Assembly (NCBI GenBank): GCA_002964805.2 | Contig: PUDQ02000032.1 | Coordinates: forward strand, 372,001 to 436,000 | DNA: 64,000 nucleotides | Reading direction: 5' to 3' | Source of the DNA: Trametes villosa | Lineage: Eukaryota > Basidiomycota > Agaricomycetes > Polyporales > Polyporaceae | Shown here: one piece after another, positions 46,586-58,694 of the stretch | Layout of the letters: each line of letters starts with the position of its first letter | Position numbering within the stretch: the stretch's first letter is position 1 | The notes under the pieces: generated by a model | The model's input: the letters and a program-made list of their open reading frames with translations, nothing else | Database searches by the model: none | What the model was told of the DNA's origin: nothing | Translations under genes and position numbers: made by a program

Positions 46586-47791
46586 ATGACGTCCCCGTTC
46601 GCCGACCGCCCGCAGAAGAAGCTCGTGCTCTTCGACGTCGACGGCACCCTCACGCTCGCGCGGCAGGTACGCCCCGCCCGCTCCCCCTCTTCACGCCCGC
46701 ACGGACGCACGCGCTCACGCGGCACAGCTAGTGCGCCCGGAGGTGCTCGACACGCTCGCGGCGCTGCGCAAGAAGGTCGTGACGGGCGTCGTCGGCGGGT
46801 CCGACTTTGTCAAGATCGCGGAGCAGTTCGCGGTCCCCGGCTCCGGGCTCACTGGTACGCCTCCCTTCTCCCTTGGCCGTTTGTTTCGTGAGGAAAGTGA
46901 GGATGCTGATGATGATGATGTGGGTGTGGGGGGTGGGTGGGTGAATAGTGGTGGACTACTTTGACTACACGTTTGGCGAGAACGGGTTGACGGCGTACAA
47001 GCTCGGCAAGTCGCTCCCGTCGGAGTCGTTCATCAAGTTCGTCGGCGAGGAGCGGTACAAGGTGCTCGCGAACTTTATTCTGCATTACCTTGCGGACCTC
47101 GATATTCCGATCAAGCGGTGCGTCTGTGTATGCTGTGCTTTGCGTGTGTTATGGGGGTGCTGAACGTGTCTGTGTAGAGGGACGTTCATCGAGTTCCGCA
47201 ATGGCATGATCAACGTCAGCCCTATCGGCCGTAACGCTACGTAAGTCGCTCGCTATCCTGCAGCCTCGCAAACACTCTGACACCACTGCAGCATTCAGGA
47301 GCGGCTCGACTTCCAAGCATACGACAAGGTACGCCCTTCCCACCCCCCGCTCCCGCCCGCCCGTCCAGCCTAACAATAACCGCGTTTCCCACTGCGTGTG
47401 TAGATCCACAACGTGCGCGCGGCGTTCGTCAAGGTCCTGCAGGAGAAGTTCGCGGACTACGGCCTCACGTTCTCGATCGGCGGCCAGATCTCGTTCGACG
47501 TCTTCCCGAACGGCTGGGACAAGACGTTCTGCCTGCGCCACGTCGCGGACGAGGCCTTTGACGAGATCCACTTCTTTGGGGACAAGACGTACAAGGTGCG
47601 TTCTGCCGCCGCGCGTTTTCGAGTGCGCGGATACGGGGGTGTGGATGTGGATAGGATGGCTGATGGCTAATGGGTGTGTGCGGTAGGGCGGGAACGACTA
47701 CGAGCTGTTCAGCCACCCGGGCGTCGTGGGGCATACGGTGACGAGCCCGGAGGATACCGTGAAGCAGCTGAAGGAGATCTTCCAGCTCTGA
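46586..47791 (+). CDS. sec53: Phosphomannomutase
   Basis: Converts mannose-6-phosphate to mannose-1-phosphate in the cytosol, for GDP-mannose and all glycosylation. The start at 46586 gives [20 protein letters not shown] with the catalytic DVDGT of the haloacid-dehalogenase fold (first Asp nucleophile). Then come [94 protein letters not shown] and the end [13 protein letters not shown]. All the family blocks are present across seven exons, including a 37-nt exon at about 47291-47327. The intron 46855-46948 is G-rich at its 3' end. Product supply for the PMT4-like enzyme elsewhere in the window is a pathway link, not an operon. Confidence 0.95.
46922..46941 (+). other. Putative G-quadruplex inside a phosphomannomutase intron
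   Basis: GGG-TGT-GGGGGG-T-GGG-T-GGG on the sense strand, ending 7 nt before the acceptor AG at 46947-46948. It replaces the pyrimidine tract usually found there. Confidence 0.65.
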
Positions 47792-48782
47792 GGCGGCAGG
47801 AATATGGTACGGTTGTCGTATGTCGGGATACCCTTATATGTGCTCACGACGATACACACCTAGTCCGACAAAGAAAGCCACTGCTCGTGGCACCGACATG
47901 TAGAGCATTTCCGGGTGTATTAGCTAAACGGACTACTAGGGAATAGAAAGCAACGCTATATGTGGATTGTAACCGATCATTCGTCGCCGAAGCCCTTCGC
48001 ATTAGGCTCTGTGTAAGTTGCGATCCGGACGTTCTTACAACGCGCCGGATTGAATTGCGCAACGCCGCCGCGGTGGGAGCGGCTCGCGACCTGCTGGATG
48101 TATTTTGTTAGGCTCTTGGCTCGCAATTGGTGGACTTACTTGCGCTATTGCTTTTTCGTGGCGGTTTTATGATGTTCGTGTAACGCAGAAGTGTTAAAGC
48201 TGCGAGCCTCGGGCGGCAGAAATGGAGTTCGCGCGCCCCGCGGACCCACAACTTGCACGCGAGAAGAGTTCGCGAACTGTTCGCGCACGCTGATGCCATT
48301 CAAGTGACTGGTCATGATTCTCATTTGTTTTAATCGGCCGGCGTCATGCACGCTGAGCGTAGACAGTTTGCGTACGCGCGGTACTCAAGTTCCCCGCAAT
48401 ACCTGGAAGTCGCGAAGCATCCTCGGCGTGGGCGTCTCTCTTTCTTCCAAAGAGATCGGCGCCGAAACTCCCACGCCTTTTCGAGAATGGGCGTAGGTTC
48501 GCGTACATCGAAACTCGTGTTATTCAAGCGCCGCGTGAGCGCGAAGCCTTCCGAGCCAATCGGCATTCGCGCTGCGTGCGGGCCTCTGCTTTCTCTGGGC
48601 TCAGCGTGGCGACAATGCAAACAATGTCGCGCGCACCGTCCAAATAGGGCGTGTGAAGCGTCGAGCCACCGGTGCCGCTCCGAAACCTTGGGTGGCAAAC
48701 AGCCAACAACCACTCCCGGGCCCCCTCCCCACCCTCCTCCTGCCCTCATTGCCCTGCCACCCTCCTGAACTGCCTGCTACGC
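47792..48782. other. Intergenic region without recognised gene
   Basis: Between phosphomannomutase and the C2H2 gene, both on the plus strand. Short frames overlap on both strands without motifs. The stretch 48700-48780 is C-rich and probably 5' UTR of the next gene. Confidence 0.45.
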
Positions 48783-50257
48783 ATGGAGTCCCTGCCCTTC
48801 CTTCACCTTGCACAGGACAGCTGCACGGAAGTTGTCCTCAGCGCAGAGCACATCATCGAGGTGGCAAAGGAGGTGATCCACCCCTCACCCCTCCTGTGCG
48901 ACTGGCCGCACTGCAACGCAGAGCTGAACAGCTGGAAGACACTCCAGGAGGTGAGTGGCTCTTGTCTGATGTTGCTGGTGTGCATAGAGGGTGAGAATCC
49001 CGTCTTTGGCCTGTGAGGCGAGTGGCAAAAATGCGAAAATGCGAAAGGATGGGTGTCTCATCATCTTCATGCTTTGCCCTTATGTGCTCGGACTGCCTCG
49101 GTGTTGCTGCAACCTGTTGCTGTTGGCAATGTCAGCTGCGTGTAGCTGCTTCCATGCTGCTATGCGAGTCTGCACTGCCTGTGCTGAGCTTGTTGCACCT
49201 GGAGCAATGCTAGCAAGCTTCTCAGACAGACTACCTGCATATTTTGGTCGCATTTTATCGCATTTTTGCAGTACTGATCCTGGTGGATGCTTGCCAGCAC
49301 ATTCACCAACACTGCAGGGAGCTCAATCCTGCTACGTCCAGCAATGTGAGTGTCTCGTTGGCCCCTCTTCCGATGCACCTGCTGATAGCAGTGCATACAG
49401 CCTGGCTTCTTGGAGTGCCCACTTCCGAAGTGCTCGGGGCGCTTCCACAGCACTCTGGATGACATTGAGCACCATGTGGACTTGAGCCACCTCTCGAGAG
49501 TGTTGCTCCCTTGCCCAATACGAGGTGGGTGCTTACATTGCTGCCAGTGTGCACACTGCAACTGACTGAGCAACCAGACTGCCCTTTAACCTTTGGCAGG
49601 AATGCCCAAGGCCTTCCTGAACACCTCGAAGACATCCACAAGGCCCATCTCAACCAAAGGGTACCGAGCTACTCCCCTGAGCTCAAAGCACTCCGGATGC
49701 CCCACCCTCACCAGCTTGGAGCCACACTCACTCTCCCAGATGAGCCTGCTGCAGCCTTCCTATTTTCGCTGCCCCTCATCCGGCATGCACAGCCACATCA
49801 TGGGAAGGCGCCCACGAGCTCGCAACGTGCACGGCGCTGGAAGCGCATGAACGTGCAAACTGCAGCACCGGAGGAGGAGCCCGAAGACGCCGCCACCGCG
49901 GGCCCCTTCGCGGACCTGGCGCCGTACGACCCGCGCGAGGCGCTGGCGCCGGCGTGCGGGGAGCTCCTGGTGTTCCGCCGGAAGCGCCGCGAGCCGGCGC
50001 TGCAGCAGTCGCGCCCGCAGCACTGGGTGGAGCCGCGGAGGACGCCCGGGGCGCCGCCTGCGAGCATCGGGTACGCGACGTTTGCGCGGCGGTTTGGGGA
50101 GCTGGAGAAGGCGGGGATCATTGATGGGCGCGGGGTGTGGCCGGAGGCGGAGGCGCGGATGTCGACGGGCGGGGGGAGGCCGGGCGAGGGCCCGCAGGCG
50201 GCGCCGGGTGTCGGGGCGGGTCAGGGGGTGAAGAAGGCGGCGGCGGGCTCGCTGTAA
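48783..50257 (+). CDS. C2H2 zinc-finger protein with three degenerate-spaced fingers
   Basis: Model: exons 48783-48950, 49298-49345, 49401-49524 and 49578-50257, 339 residues, all frames consistent. Finger 1 is split by an intron: CDWPHC then TLQEHIHQH. Finger 2 is CPLPKC followed by DIEHHVDLSH. Finger 3 appears only with the 49525-49577 intron removed: CPIRDC then LPEHLEDIHKAH. The long C-terminal part is Pro/Ala/Arg-rich (YDPREALAPACGELLVFRRKRR, GYATFARRFGELEKAGIID). Such proteins are probably nuclear and DNA- or RNA-binding, but no orthologue is recognised. The first intron is 347 nt and contains an inverted-repeat insert. The start is the first ATG of the finger-1 exon (MESLPFLHLAQD). Confidence 0.7.
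49025..49269. mobile_element. Possible short inverted-repeat element in an intron of the C2H2 gene
   Basis: GCAAAAATGCGA at 49025 (continuing AAATGCGA) is matched by its reverse complement ending at 49269, over 20-22 nt with a 2-nt gap. The enclosed 245 bp has no coding role. Without it the host intron would be about 102 nt. AGT occurs on both flanks, which might be a short target duplication. Weaker evidence than for the PRP4 element. Confidence 0.5.
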
Positions 50258-50470
50258 ACTGTGGAGGAGAGGAAGGAAGGAGGGGATGGACGGTACTAGA
50301 TTCGCATAATATTCCTGTCGTTTTCGCTGTCGTTATAGCTCTGAAATGCACTCGCGCGTTCTGCCAAAGCGGAGGATACGGGCGTCTGTTTTGGCGCGAC
50401 GCGTCTTGGAGTGATCGCGAGTTGAGACGCGCGCCTCTCCTCGTCTCTGCCACCACCTCCTCGCGTCCAG

Positions 50471-52269
50471 ATGAGCGGCAGCACCTTCCGCGACTCGACT
50501 GTCGTTATTATCGAGACCGGCCGCACGTCGATACGAGCTGGTATTGGCCTCCACGACCTCCTCCGTCTACCCACCGTCGTACGTTGTCATTGCGCCTTTG
50601 CTGCGTGAACCGTGCAAACCATTCAACATAGGACATACCTGCGCGGGTTGGACTCAGGCGAAATGCTACACAAAATGGCGACGATGGTATGTTCTGTATT
50701 GTATTTCAGGCGAATATGACTATATTATCGCTTAGCAGGTCCCTCGACATCAAAAGCACCTAGCACGGCGAAGGTGACCGAATACCTCGTCGGCACGCAG
50801 CTAGACGAAGCCCTCGCAGCTGGACAAGACATCATCGTTTCATGGCCGTTTGCGGACGGCGACGTCAGTGATTTTACGCAGGCAGAGGCCCTATGGTGTG
50901 TACACAGCATATGTTGCTGCTATGTCTTGGTCTCAATTCCACCACCCGGACGCCAGGAAACACGTCCTGTTCAATCAACTCGGACTCCGACGCGTACAAA
51001 TGGAGTCCCCCGTGATGCTCTCCATCGTCGCCGGCCTCTCGCGCGACGCGTACGAGCGCATATGCCAGATCTTCTTCGAGCGGTTCAACGTCGCCGGCTT
51101 CGCCATCCTCGACCGGCCCATGGCGCAGTTCTACGCGGTCATCTCTGGCATGCAGCTCTCCGGGCTCGTCGTCGACATCGACCTCGACCACACGGACGTG
51201 ACGCCGATCGCGGACGGCGTGCCCGTGCACCTCGCGCGCGCGTCCGTGCCCGTCGGCCTGCACGACTGCCTCGCGTACCTCGCGCACCTCCTCCGCGCGA
51301 ACACGTCCGTCATGTCCGCGCTCTCCCCCCAGGAGGCGCCGCTGGACGGGGACGCGCTGCAGGAGGCGCTGCTGGCGCTGGCAAGGCACGCGTGGGCGGC
51401 GGGGCTGATCAAGGTGCTCGCGGAGGGCGAGGCGGCGCGCGAGCTCGAGGACGAGGGCGTGACGGACATCGCGGCGATCGTCGTCGCGGGCAAGGAGCGC
51501 GCGGTGATCGAGAGCGGGATGAAGCGGCGGCAGAACGCGAAGGCGCAGCCCGCGGAGCAGGCGCGCGCGAAGGAGATGGAGGCGCTCGACCTCGTCGCGA
51601 CCGAGTTCCGCGGACGGGAGGTCACGCTGGGCAAGGAGCGCCATAGGTTCTGCGAGCCGCTGTTCGACCCGTCGTTGCTCGAGGGCGTCGCGGGCGTGAG
51701 GAGGAAGGAGGGCGACGGCGCGGAGATGCTGCGGCCGCTGCAGAACGCGGTGGGCGAGGCGGTGAGCAAGACGGAGGTCGACCAGCGCAACTACATCTGG
51801 CAGGGCCTGTTCGTGACCGGGGCGATCACGAACCACATAAAGGGTATGCACTCTTCGCGCCATTCTCGCGACACAGCAGATGCAGACGCTGACATTCGTG
51901 TGTGTCTGTGCGCTCCGCTGTAGGTCTCGGGGCTGCGCTCTCCGCCCGAGTCTCGCCGTACATCCTGAGCGCACCGGACGTGCTGAACAACGAGGTGCAG
52001 CCGCGGGCCGTGAAGACGCTGCGGGTCCCTGACTACTTCGCCGAGTATCGGGACAAGGGCGACGGCCTCGCGGGCTTCCTCGGGACGAGCATCGTGGCGA
52101 AGGTGAGCGTTCTCATGGGGGCATCATCACACGGGCCGTATGCTCACACACGGGGTCTTTGTTGCAGTTGTCGTTCAATGACTCGGGGGGAAAGAACTAC
52201 GTGTCGAAGGCGGACTATGTGAGCCGCGGTCCGCGTGCTGTATTGGGGATGTCCCCATCGTTGTTGTAA
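50471..52269 (+). CDS. Actin-related protein, Arp9-like (chromatin remodelling)
   Basis: Start 50471. Exon 1 carries the actin phosphate-1 strand in altered form (STVVIIETGRTSIRAGIGL). A small exon gives DIPARVGLRRNATQNGD; later come TEYLVGTQLDEAL, DIIVSWPFADG, WKHVLFNQLGL, MLSIVAGLSRDAYERICQIFF, FERFNVAGFAILDRPMAQFYA, GLVVDIDLDHTDVTPI, RNYIWQGLFVTGAIT and a final FNDSGGKNYVSKADYVSRGP. This is the actin fold with degenerate nucleotide-binding loops, close to Arp9 of SWI/SNF and RSC remodellers (IFFERFN, AILDRPMAQ). The subclass is by resemblance only; Arp4 or Arp7 are alternatives. At least six introns. Stop TAA at 52267. The next gene (RPL30) converges, with about 190 bp between stops. Confidence 0.75.
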
Positions 52270-52456
52270 TCTTATTGCTTGTATTTTACTCTTTGGAGAA
52301 TGCTCGAGGACTCGTGTCGTTCGCACGGGTTGTGAAGTTGTCGTTTGTTCACACAGGCTCAGACAACGGATGGTCATGGCAAAGCTCATAAATCATACAA
52401 CGCCTGGTGGGTACCCTAGTAGCGAGAGGCAATACATGGTGTACGGTATGATGTTT

Positions 52457-52999
52457 TTACTGGGCGGCAGCCTCCGCGACGGTGAGGAGATCGCTGTCAC
52501 CAGGGTCCGAGACGGTCATGACACTGAAAATATCCCAAGTGAATTTGCGAGCGCCAATAGACGAGCAAGGTGAACGTACCCGACACGGAAGAGCTTGCCG
52601 GCAGCGGTTCCGAGCGCGACGTTGGTGCCCGCAAAGTGGTGCACGGACGTCTTGGAGAGCATGGCGTAGTACTCGAGCTCGGACTTGCGGAGAGGGGGGC
52701 AGTTGCCGGCAATAAGCACGAGCTTGGCTGTGGGTGGCGCAGCGATGCGATGCGATAGCAAGGCAAAAGCAAGCACGACGGGGAGGGGACGACAGCAGTT
52801 AGCACAAGGGACCTTCTCAGCCTCACGCTCCAGTCCCCGGAGAGAGAGTGGGAGAAAGGGACGCACCCTTGCCGTTGCGCATCTGCTTGAGGGCAGACTT
52901 GTAGCCGAGGGAGTACTTGCCCGACTTGACGACGAGGGCAAGGCGAGACGCGATGGACTCGGAGGACTTTGCTGCCTTGGACTTCTTGGTGGGGGCCAT
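52457..52999 (-). CDS. rpl30: 60S ribosomal protein L30 (eL30)
   Basis: Start 52999 ([20 protein letters not shown]). Family blocks: [66 protein letters not shown] and [13 protein letters not shown], ending [11 protein letters not shown] at 52457. Two introns: one of about 135 nt after NGK, long for this genome, and one of normal size before VMTVSDPG. It is a component of the large ribosomal subunit. In yeast L30 binds its own transcript to block splicing of its first intron; I cannot tell from sequence alone whether that holds here. Divergent from the sulfite reductase gene. Confidence 0.95.
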
Positions 53000-53488
53000 C
53001 GCGAGTGTCGGTGTCGGCGTCGGGGGTCTTGATGCTGCAGACTTGTGCAGGCGCGCGCCGTTTGGTATACCGGGCGGGCAGCTAGGCAGTTGCGCCGATA
53101 AGGTTCAGGCTCCGCTGGGCGGCTGTCTGACCAGAGCGGGTGCTCCTAACCCCGGGGTAGGGGCACGGATGGAGCCATGAAGCCAAACAGGGGCAAGCAG
53201 ATGGCGGAGGAGTGGTGTGCTCGGGCGAAAAGACGACGAGCTCGCTCAGCCGTGCGTCGGAGGGAGAGAACGGGGCAGGCAATTCGGAATTCGCAGCTGC
53301 TTATGACCTGAGCGAATCGCGCTCAATATATTTTGTCCTCAGCTACTTCCCCCGCGTCCTCACCGTCTCTCACAGCGTCCTCGACGTTCTCGACAGTGAG
53401 CCCGCCCCGTACGTACTTGCTCCTCCGCTGAATTTGACTTGCGCTGACCAATGCGTGCTCGCCCATTTGCGCTTGTGCTAGGACGACC
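53000..53488. promoter_or_regulatory. Divergent promoter region of RPL30 and sulfite reductase
   Basis: 489 bp between the two start codons. No coding exon seen. Near the sulfite reductase side, 53330-53400 is CT-rich (CTACTTCCCCCGCGTCC), as often found upstream of fungal genes. Confidence 0.55.
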
Positions 53489-56400
53489 ATGAGCGCATCA
53501 TCTTCTTCTATCTCGGCGGTTTCGCGTATCGCCTATCTGGCCTCCGATGTCGTCGTAAACTCCCTCTCCCCCGCAGCCCCCTCTCCCTTCCAGGCCGCGC
53601 TCAACAAGCTCGCCAGCTCCGCGGACAGCAGGGCTTCCGTAACAAACCTTCCCTTCGGTGCGGACGCAGGCGACACCCTCCTCAGGCACCGCTCGGCGCG
53701 CCTGCTTTCCTACACCGCGCTCGCACACCCGCAGGTCCTCAACCACCTTCTCCTACACCTCCCCGAGCTCTCCGCTACCTCCACTGTCTTCCATGTCGCC
53801 GTTACGTCCGACTTGTCCGATGCACTCGTGCTCCAGTCTTCTCTGCCCTTCGTGCTCTACTCGCGGACTGCCCAGCAGGCGCATGACCACGCTCTGCTCG
53901 CTTCAAGACTAGCATTCATCGAGTCCACCGCCGTGCTCCACATTTTTCATGTAGGAGACGAGAGCGAGACCGTTGAAGAGGTCGACGGCGACCGCATCGC
54001 CCCCTTCCTCTTCGCCGAGAGGCAGTCCCCGCGCGGCAGCGAGCAAAAGTCTACCACTGACGCCGCGGCGCTCCTCAAGGTCTACCAGTCTGCTGCATTT
54101 GCGACGGTCGCCCTTGTGCGCCGCGCACTTCGGCCGCTCACGCAGCACGGGGCCTCCGAGCCGCACACCGTGCTCTTCACGCTCGGACAGGCGGCGCTCA
54201 ACTACGAAGTGGAGGGTGTCTCGTTCGTCGATGTCGCCCTCCTCAAGCCCCTGCCCCCGTCTACTATCCTCGGCACGGTCTCGCCTTCTGTTACCCGCGT
54301 CATCGTTCTGGAGCAGCTTCACCACTGGTCTATGAAGTGGACACCCCTCTACCTCGAGGTGGTCAGTGCGATTCAGCAAGCGGAGCTTGACCCTACGCCT
54401 GTCGTCCAGTCTGGCATCCTCGGCGATGCGAAGACGATCACCGAGACCGATGTTACCGCGCTCATTGAGAAGGCTGCCACTGCGACGCCCTCTGCGCGCT
54501 TGACTCTCGGCTCTCCTGTCTCTGCCCAGGCCTCGACTCCCGCGCCCCATGTCCCTAAGCACGAAGCCGCTTACACCAAAATCCTCGCCAACCTCTTTTC
54601 GGGACGTCTCGACATCCTCAACTCGCCGGAGCTCGTCTCTTCGCAAGGGGAGGTTGCGACTACGCCCGAGTTCGCTCTCGGACGTGCCCGTGGCGAGCTC
54701 GAGGAGCGCGGAGAGCTGGTTGAGGCCGTGCGTGAGCTGCTCCGCGACCCGGACGTCTCGATCGAGATCCACTCACTGCTCAGCCGGTGGCTCGGCGCGA
54801 AGGACGACGGTGTCAAGAGCAAGCAGATCGGCGAGGAGCTCGCCACCGCGCTCGAGGGCGAGAAGCTCTCGAGCCCTGCCGCGCAGAAGATCCTCATCCT
54901 CCGCCGTCTGCTCTCTGCTCGCTCGCGGTGGATCATCGGTTCGGATGCATGGGCGTACGATCTTGGCGCGTCTGGTCTGCATCATGCGATTGCGTCTCGG
55001 CTGAACGTGAACGTTCTCATTCTCGACACGACCCCCTACTCTACGCGCAACTCCGTCGACCCCCACCGGAGGAAACAGGATGTCGGCCTGTATGCGATGA
55101 ACCACGGAGATGTCTTCGTCGCCAGTACGGCAGTGTACTCCTCGTACGCTCAGGTGCTGCAGGCTATCATGGAGGCGGACCGCTACAACGGCCCCAGTGT
55201 CGTCCTCGCCTACCTCCCGTACAACACGGAGCAGACACCCGCGCTGGAGATCCTGAAGGAGACGAAGCTGGCGGTGGACTCGGGCTACTGGCCGCTGTAC
55301 CGCTGGAACCCCGCGAAGGAGCGCGACGGCAAGGAGCCGTTCTCGCTCGACTCGGACTTCGTCAAGAACGAGCTCCGGCAGTTCCTCGACCGCCAGAACC
55401 ACCTCTCGCAGCTCACGCGCCCCGCGCCCGAGGTCGCCGCCGAGCTCGTCGGCAGCCTCGGCGAGAACCTGAAGCAGGCGCGCAAGCAGCGCGCGCAGCA
55501 GTCGTACAACGACCTGCTCAGCGCCATCGACGCGCCCCCGCTCACCGTGCTCTACGGCTCGGACGGCGGGCGCGCGGAGAAGGTCGCGAAGCGGCTCGCG
55601 ACGCGCGGGAAGATGCGGGGCCTGTCGACGACGGTCGCGACGATGGACTCGCTCTCGGTCGACGACCTCGCGAAGGAGGAGGTCGTCGTATTCGTGACCT
55701 CCGTCGCCGGCCAGGGCGAGTTCCCGCAGAACGGGCGCACGCTCGCGAAGGCGCTCAACGCGGCTGCGGCGCGGGGCGACAAGACGCTGAGCACGGTGCG
55801 CTTCTCGGTGTTTGGGCTCGGCGACTCGCACTACTGGCCGCGGCCCGAGGACGCGCACTACTACAACAAGGCGGGGAAGGACCTCGACGCGCGCGTCGCG
55901 CAGCTGGGCGCGGAGCGCTTCGTGCCGCTCGGGCTGGGCGACGACCAGGACGCGGACGGGCCGGAGACGGGGTACAAGGCGTGGGAGGCGCTGCTGTGGA
56001 AGGCGCTCGGCGTGGACGCGGTGGAGGTGACGGAGAAGGAGCCGGAGCCGATCACGAACGAGCACATCAAGGTCGCGTCGCAGTACCTCCGGGGCACGAT
56101 CGCGGAGGGGCTCGTGGACGAGAGCACGGGCGCGCTCGCGCCGAGCGACACGCAGCTCACGAAGTTCCATGGCATCTACCAGCAGGACGACCGGGATATC
56201 AGGGACGAGCGCCAGGCGCAGGGCGTCGAGCCCGCGTATAGCTTCATGATCCGTGTGCGCATGCCGGGAGGGGTGTGTACCCCGGAGCAGTGGAGGATTC
56301 TGGACCAGATTGCGGACGAGCATGGGAATGGGACGTTCAAGGTCACGACGCGGCAGACGTTCCAGTTCCATGGTGTCATCAAGCGGCACCTCAAGACTGC

Positions 56401-58063
56401 CATCCAGGATATTAACCGTGCCCTGCTCGACACGCTCGCTGCGTGCGGTGATGTTAACCGGTACGTCGTTCTGCGTTATCTTCATGCCTGTTTTGAGGCT
56501 TACATGACTATACAGGAATGTCATTGTCTCAACGGTTCCCTCGCTCTCCAAGCTTCACCGTCAGGCCTTCGACTTCGCGAAGAAGGTCAGCGAGCACTTG
56601 CTGCCCCGCACGACCGCATACCACGAGATCTGGCTGGACAAGAAGCTCGTCGCTGGTGACGCGTTGAAGGACGTCGAGCCGCTCTACGGCGAGTTCTACC
56701 TTCCTCGCAAGGTACGACCATACTCCTTCCTACGTCTTCGCTCACAAGCTAACTCTCGGTGCAGTTCAAGGTCGCGGTCGCGATCCCGCCGAACAACGAC
56801 GTCGACGTGTTCGCGAACGACGTCGGCTTCATCGCCATCGTCGACAAGAACGGCGAGCTCGCTGGGTTCAACGTCACTGCCGGTGGCGGTATGGGTGTCA
56901 CGCACGCGAACAAGAAGACGTACCCCCGCGCGGGCAGCGTCCTCGGCTTCTGCACGGTCGCGCAGGGTGTCGATGTTGCGGAGAAGATCATGCTTGTTCA
57001 GAGGGACAACGGTAACCGTGCCGAGTGAGTAGCGTTGACTTGAGTGCGGGGTTTTCTGCCACTAACGGTCATTTCTTCTAGCCGTAAGAACGCGCGTCTG
57101 AAGTACACGATCGACCGCATGGGCCTCGAGAACTTCAAGGCGGCGGTCGAGAACCTGCTCGGGTACCAGCTCGCGCCCGCGCGGCCGTTCTCGTTCGACA
57201 AGAACATCGACGACTTCGGGTGGACGACGGGCGAGGACGGCAAGCACCACTTCACGGCGTTCATCGAGAACGGGCGCATCCAGGACGAGCCCGAGCGCGA
57301 CTTCAAGAGCGGCCTCCGGGAGCTGGCCAAGGTACACAAGGGCACGTTCCGGTTGACGGCGAATCAGCACTTGATTGTTGCGGACGTGGCGACGGAGGAC
57401 TTGCCGGAGATCAAGAAGCTGCTGGCGGAGTATAAGCTGGACAATGTGTCGCAGTCGGGCTTGAGGTTGTCGTCGTCGGCGTGTGTTGCGTTCCCGACGT
57501 GTGGGCTTGCGATGGCGGAGTCGGAGCGGGTGAGTCTTCTTCGCTTGGTGATCGGTTGAAGGGCGAGTGCTGACCTATGTGCTTGCGTGTAGTACCTCCC
57601 CATCCTCATCGACAAGGTCGAGAAGATCTGCGAGGAGAACGGGCTGCGCAACGATTCGATCGTCATGCGCATGACCGGCTGCCCCAACGGCTGTGCGCGG
57701 CCATACCTCGCGGAGGTCGCGTTCGTCGGCAAGGCCCCGGGCACGTACTCTATGCTCCTCGGCGGCGGCTACTACGGCCAGCGGCTGAACAAGATCTTCC
57801 GAGGTGCGTCCCCCCTCCCTCTCTCCCTTTCCCTTGTAAGGCGTGAAAGCTGACCGAATTGTGCAGAGTCGGTGACGGAGCCGGAGATCCTGGCGCTCCT
57901 GAAGCCGATGATCCAGCGCTTCGCGCGGGAGCGGCACCAGGGCGAGCACTTTGGCGACTTCGTTATTCGGGCGGGATACATCGCGCCGACGACGGAGGGC
58001 AAGCTGTGGTACGACCGTATGGGCGGCGAGGGTCAGTACCGTGAGGTCGCTGTTTCGGCATGA
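53489..58063 (+). CDS. met5: Sulfite reductase (NADPH) hemoprotein beta subunit
   Basis: Start 53489 ([20 protein letters not shown]). Large multidomain enzyme that reduces sulfite to sulfide for cysteine and methionine synthesis in the cytosol. Order seen: an N-terminal pyruvate:ferredoxin-oxidoreductase-like region ([18 protein letters not shown]), a flavodoxin-like domain ([52 protein letters not shown]), then the nitrite/sulfite reductase half-domains ([51 protein letters not shown]). The siroheme-[4Fe-4S] cysteines are C-x5-C in [13 protein letters not shown] and C-x3-C in [11 protein letters not shown]. The end is [17 protein letters not shown]. The first exon is nearly 3 kb without an intron; the rest has five introns. 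Length about 1440 residues agrees with yeast Met5. Confidence 0.95.
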
Positions 58064-58451
58064 GAGGTTGCGACGGTTGGGTTTTTGTTTTCAGTTTTGT
58101 TTGTTCCACGTTTCGCAGTACCAGTATCACGAGCAGTCAAGTCACATTGTACAATGTACATTCGAATCCAACTAATAGAGCTACCACATGTTACACCAAG
58201 AAACGGGCCGATGAACCAAGATCTGAATGACGACGCGAGCTGGAGGCTATCTGTGGAAGACGCGAAGCATCGCCGTTAGGCTGAGGAAGGGGCAGGCTGA
58301 TAAGGCGACTGACCATGCTAACGCTTCGCGGGCAGCCGTCGGAACCCCGCCCAGCGGGTCCCCCTCCTGCCGTCCGAGCTCGCCTGATAACGTCGTCAGC
58401 AACCTTCACGGAGCGCGAATCGGCGGAAACACGTTTACATGTTTTGTTCTC

Positions 58452-58475
58452 CCTGCACGCCTGCACGCCTGCACG
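58452..58475. repeat. Tandem octamer repeat, three units of CCTGCACG
   Basis: Three perfect copies of CCTGCACG followed by a partial fourth. Confidence 0.9.
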
Positions 58476-58694
58476 CCTGCGAGCGGGGCGGGTGCGCGGA
58501 CGGACGGCCGCGCTCACAACCGCGCGACGGGGGTAGAGCGGGCGGGCGTAGGGGCGGTCGTGCCCGCACTTGGCGATCTGCACGCGTCGATCGGTGGAGA
58601 TCCATCGCGCGAGGGTTCGTTCGCGGGAGCATGATTTCGGACCATCGAGATTCGAGATTGCGGCCGTACGCCCGACCGCACGTACGGTGGCGCA

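Noticed and set aside
50874..51974. Minus-strand open frame of about 365 codons under the actin-related protein
   Set aside because: Antisense shadow; the plus strand has the full actin-like fold.
54773..56551. Minus-strand open frame of about 590 codons under the sulfite reductase gene
   Set aside because: It is an antisense shadow of a GC-rich coding exon: Arg/Leu-rich, no motif. The sense strand carries complete flavodoxin and reductase domains.
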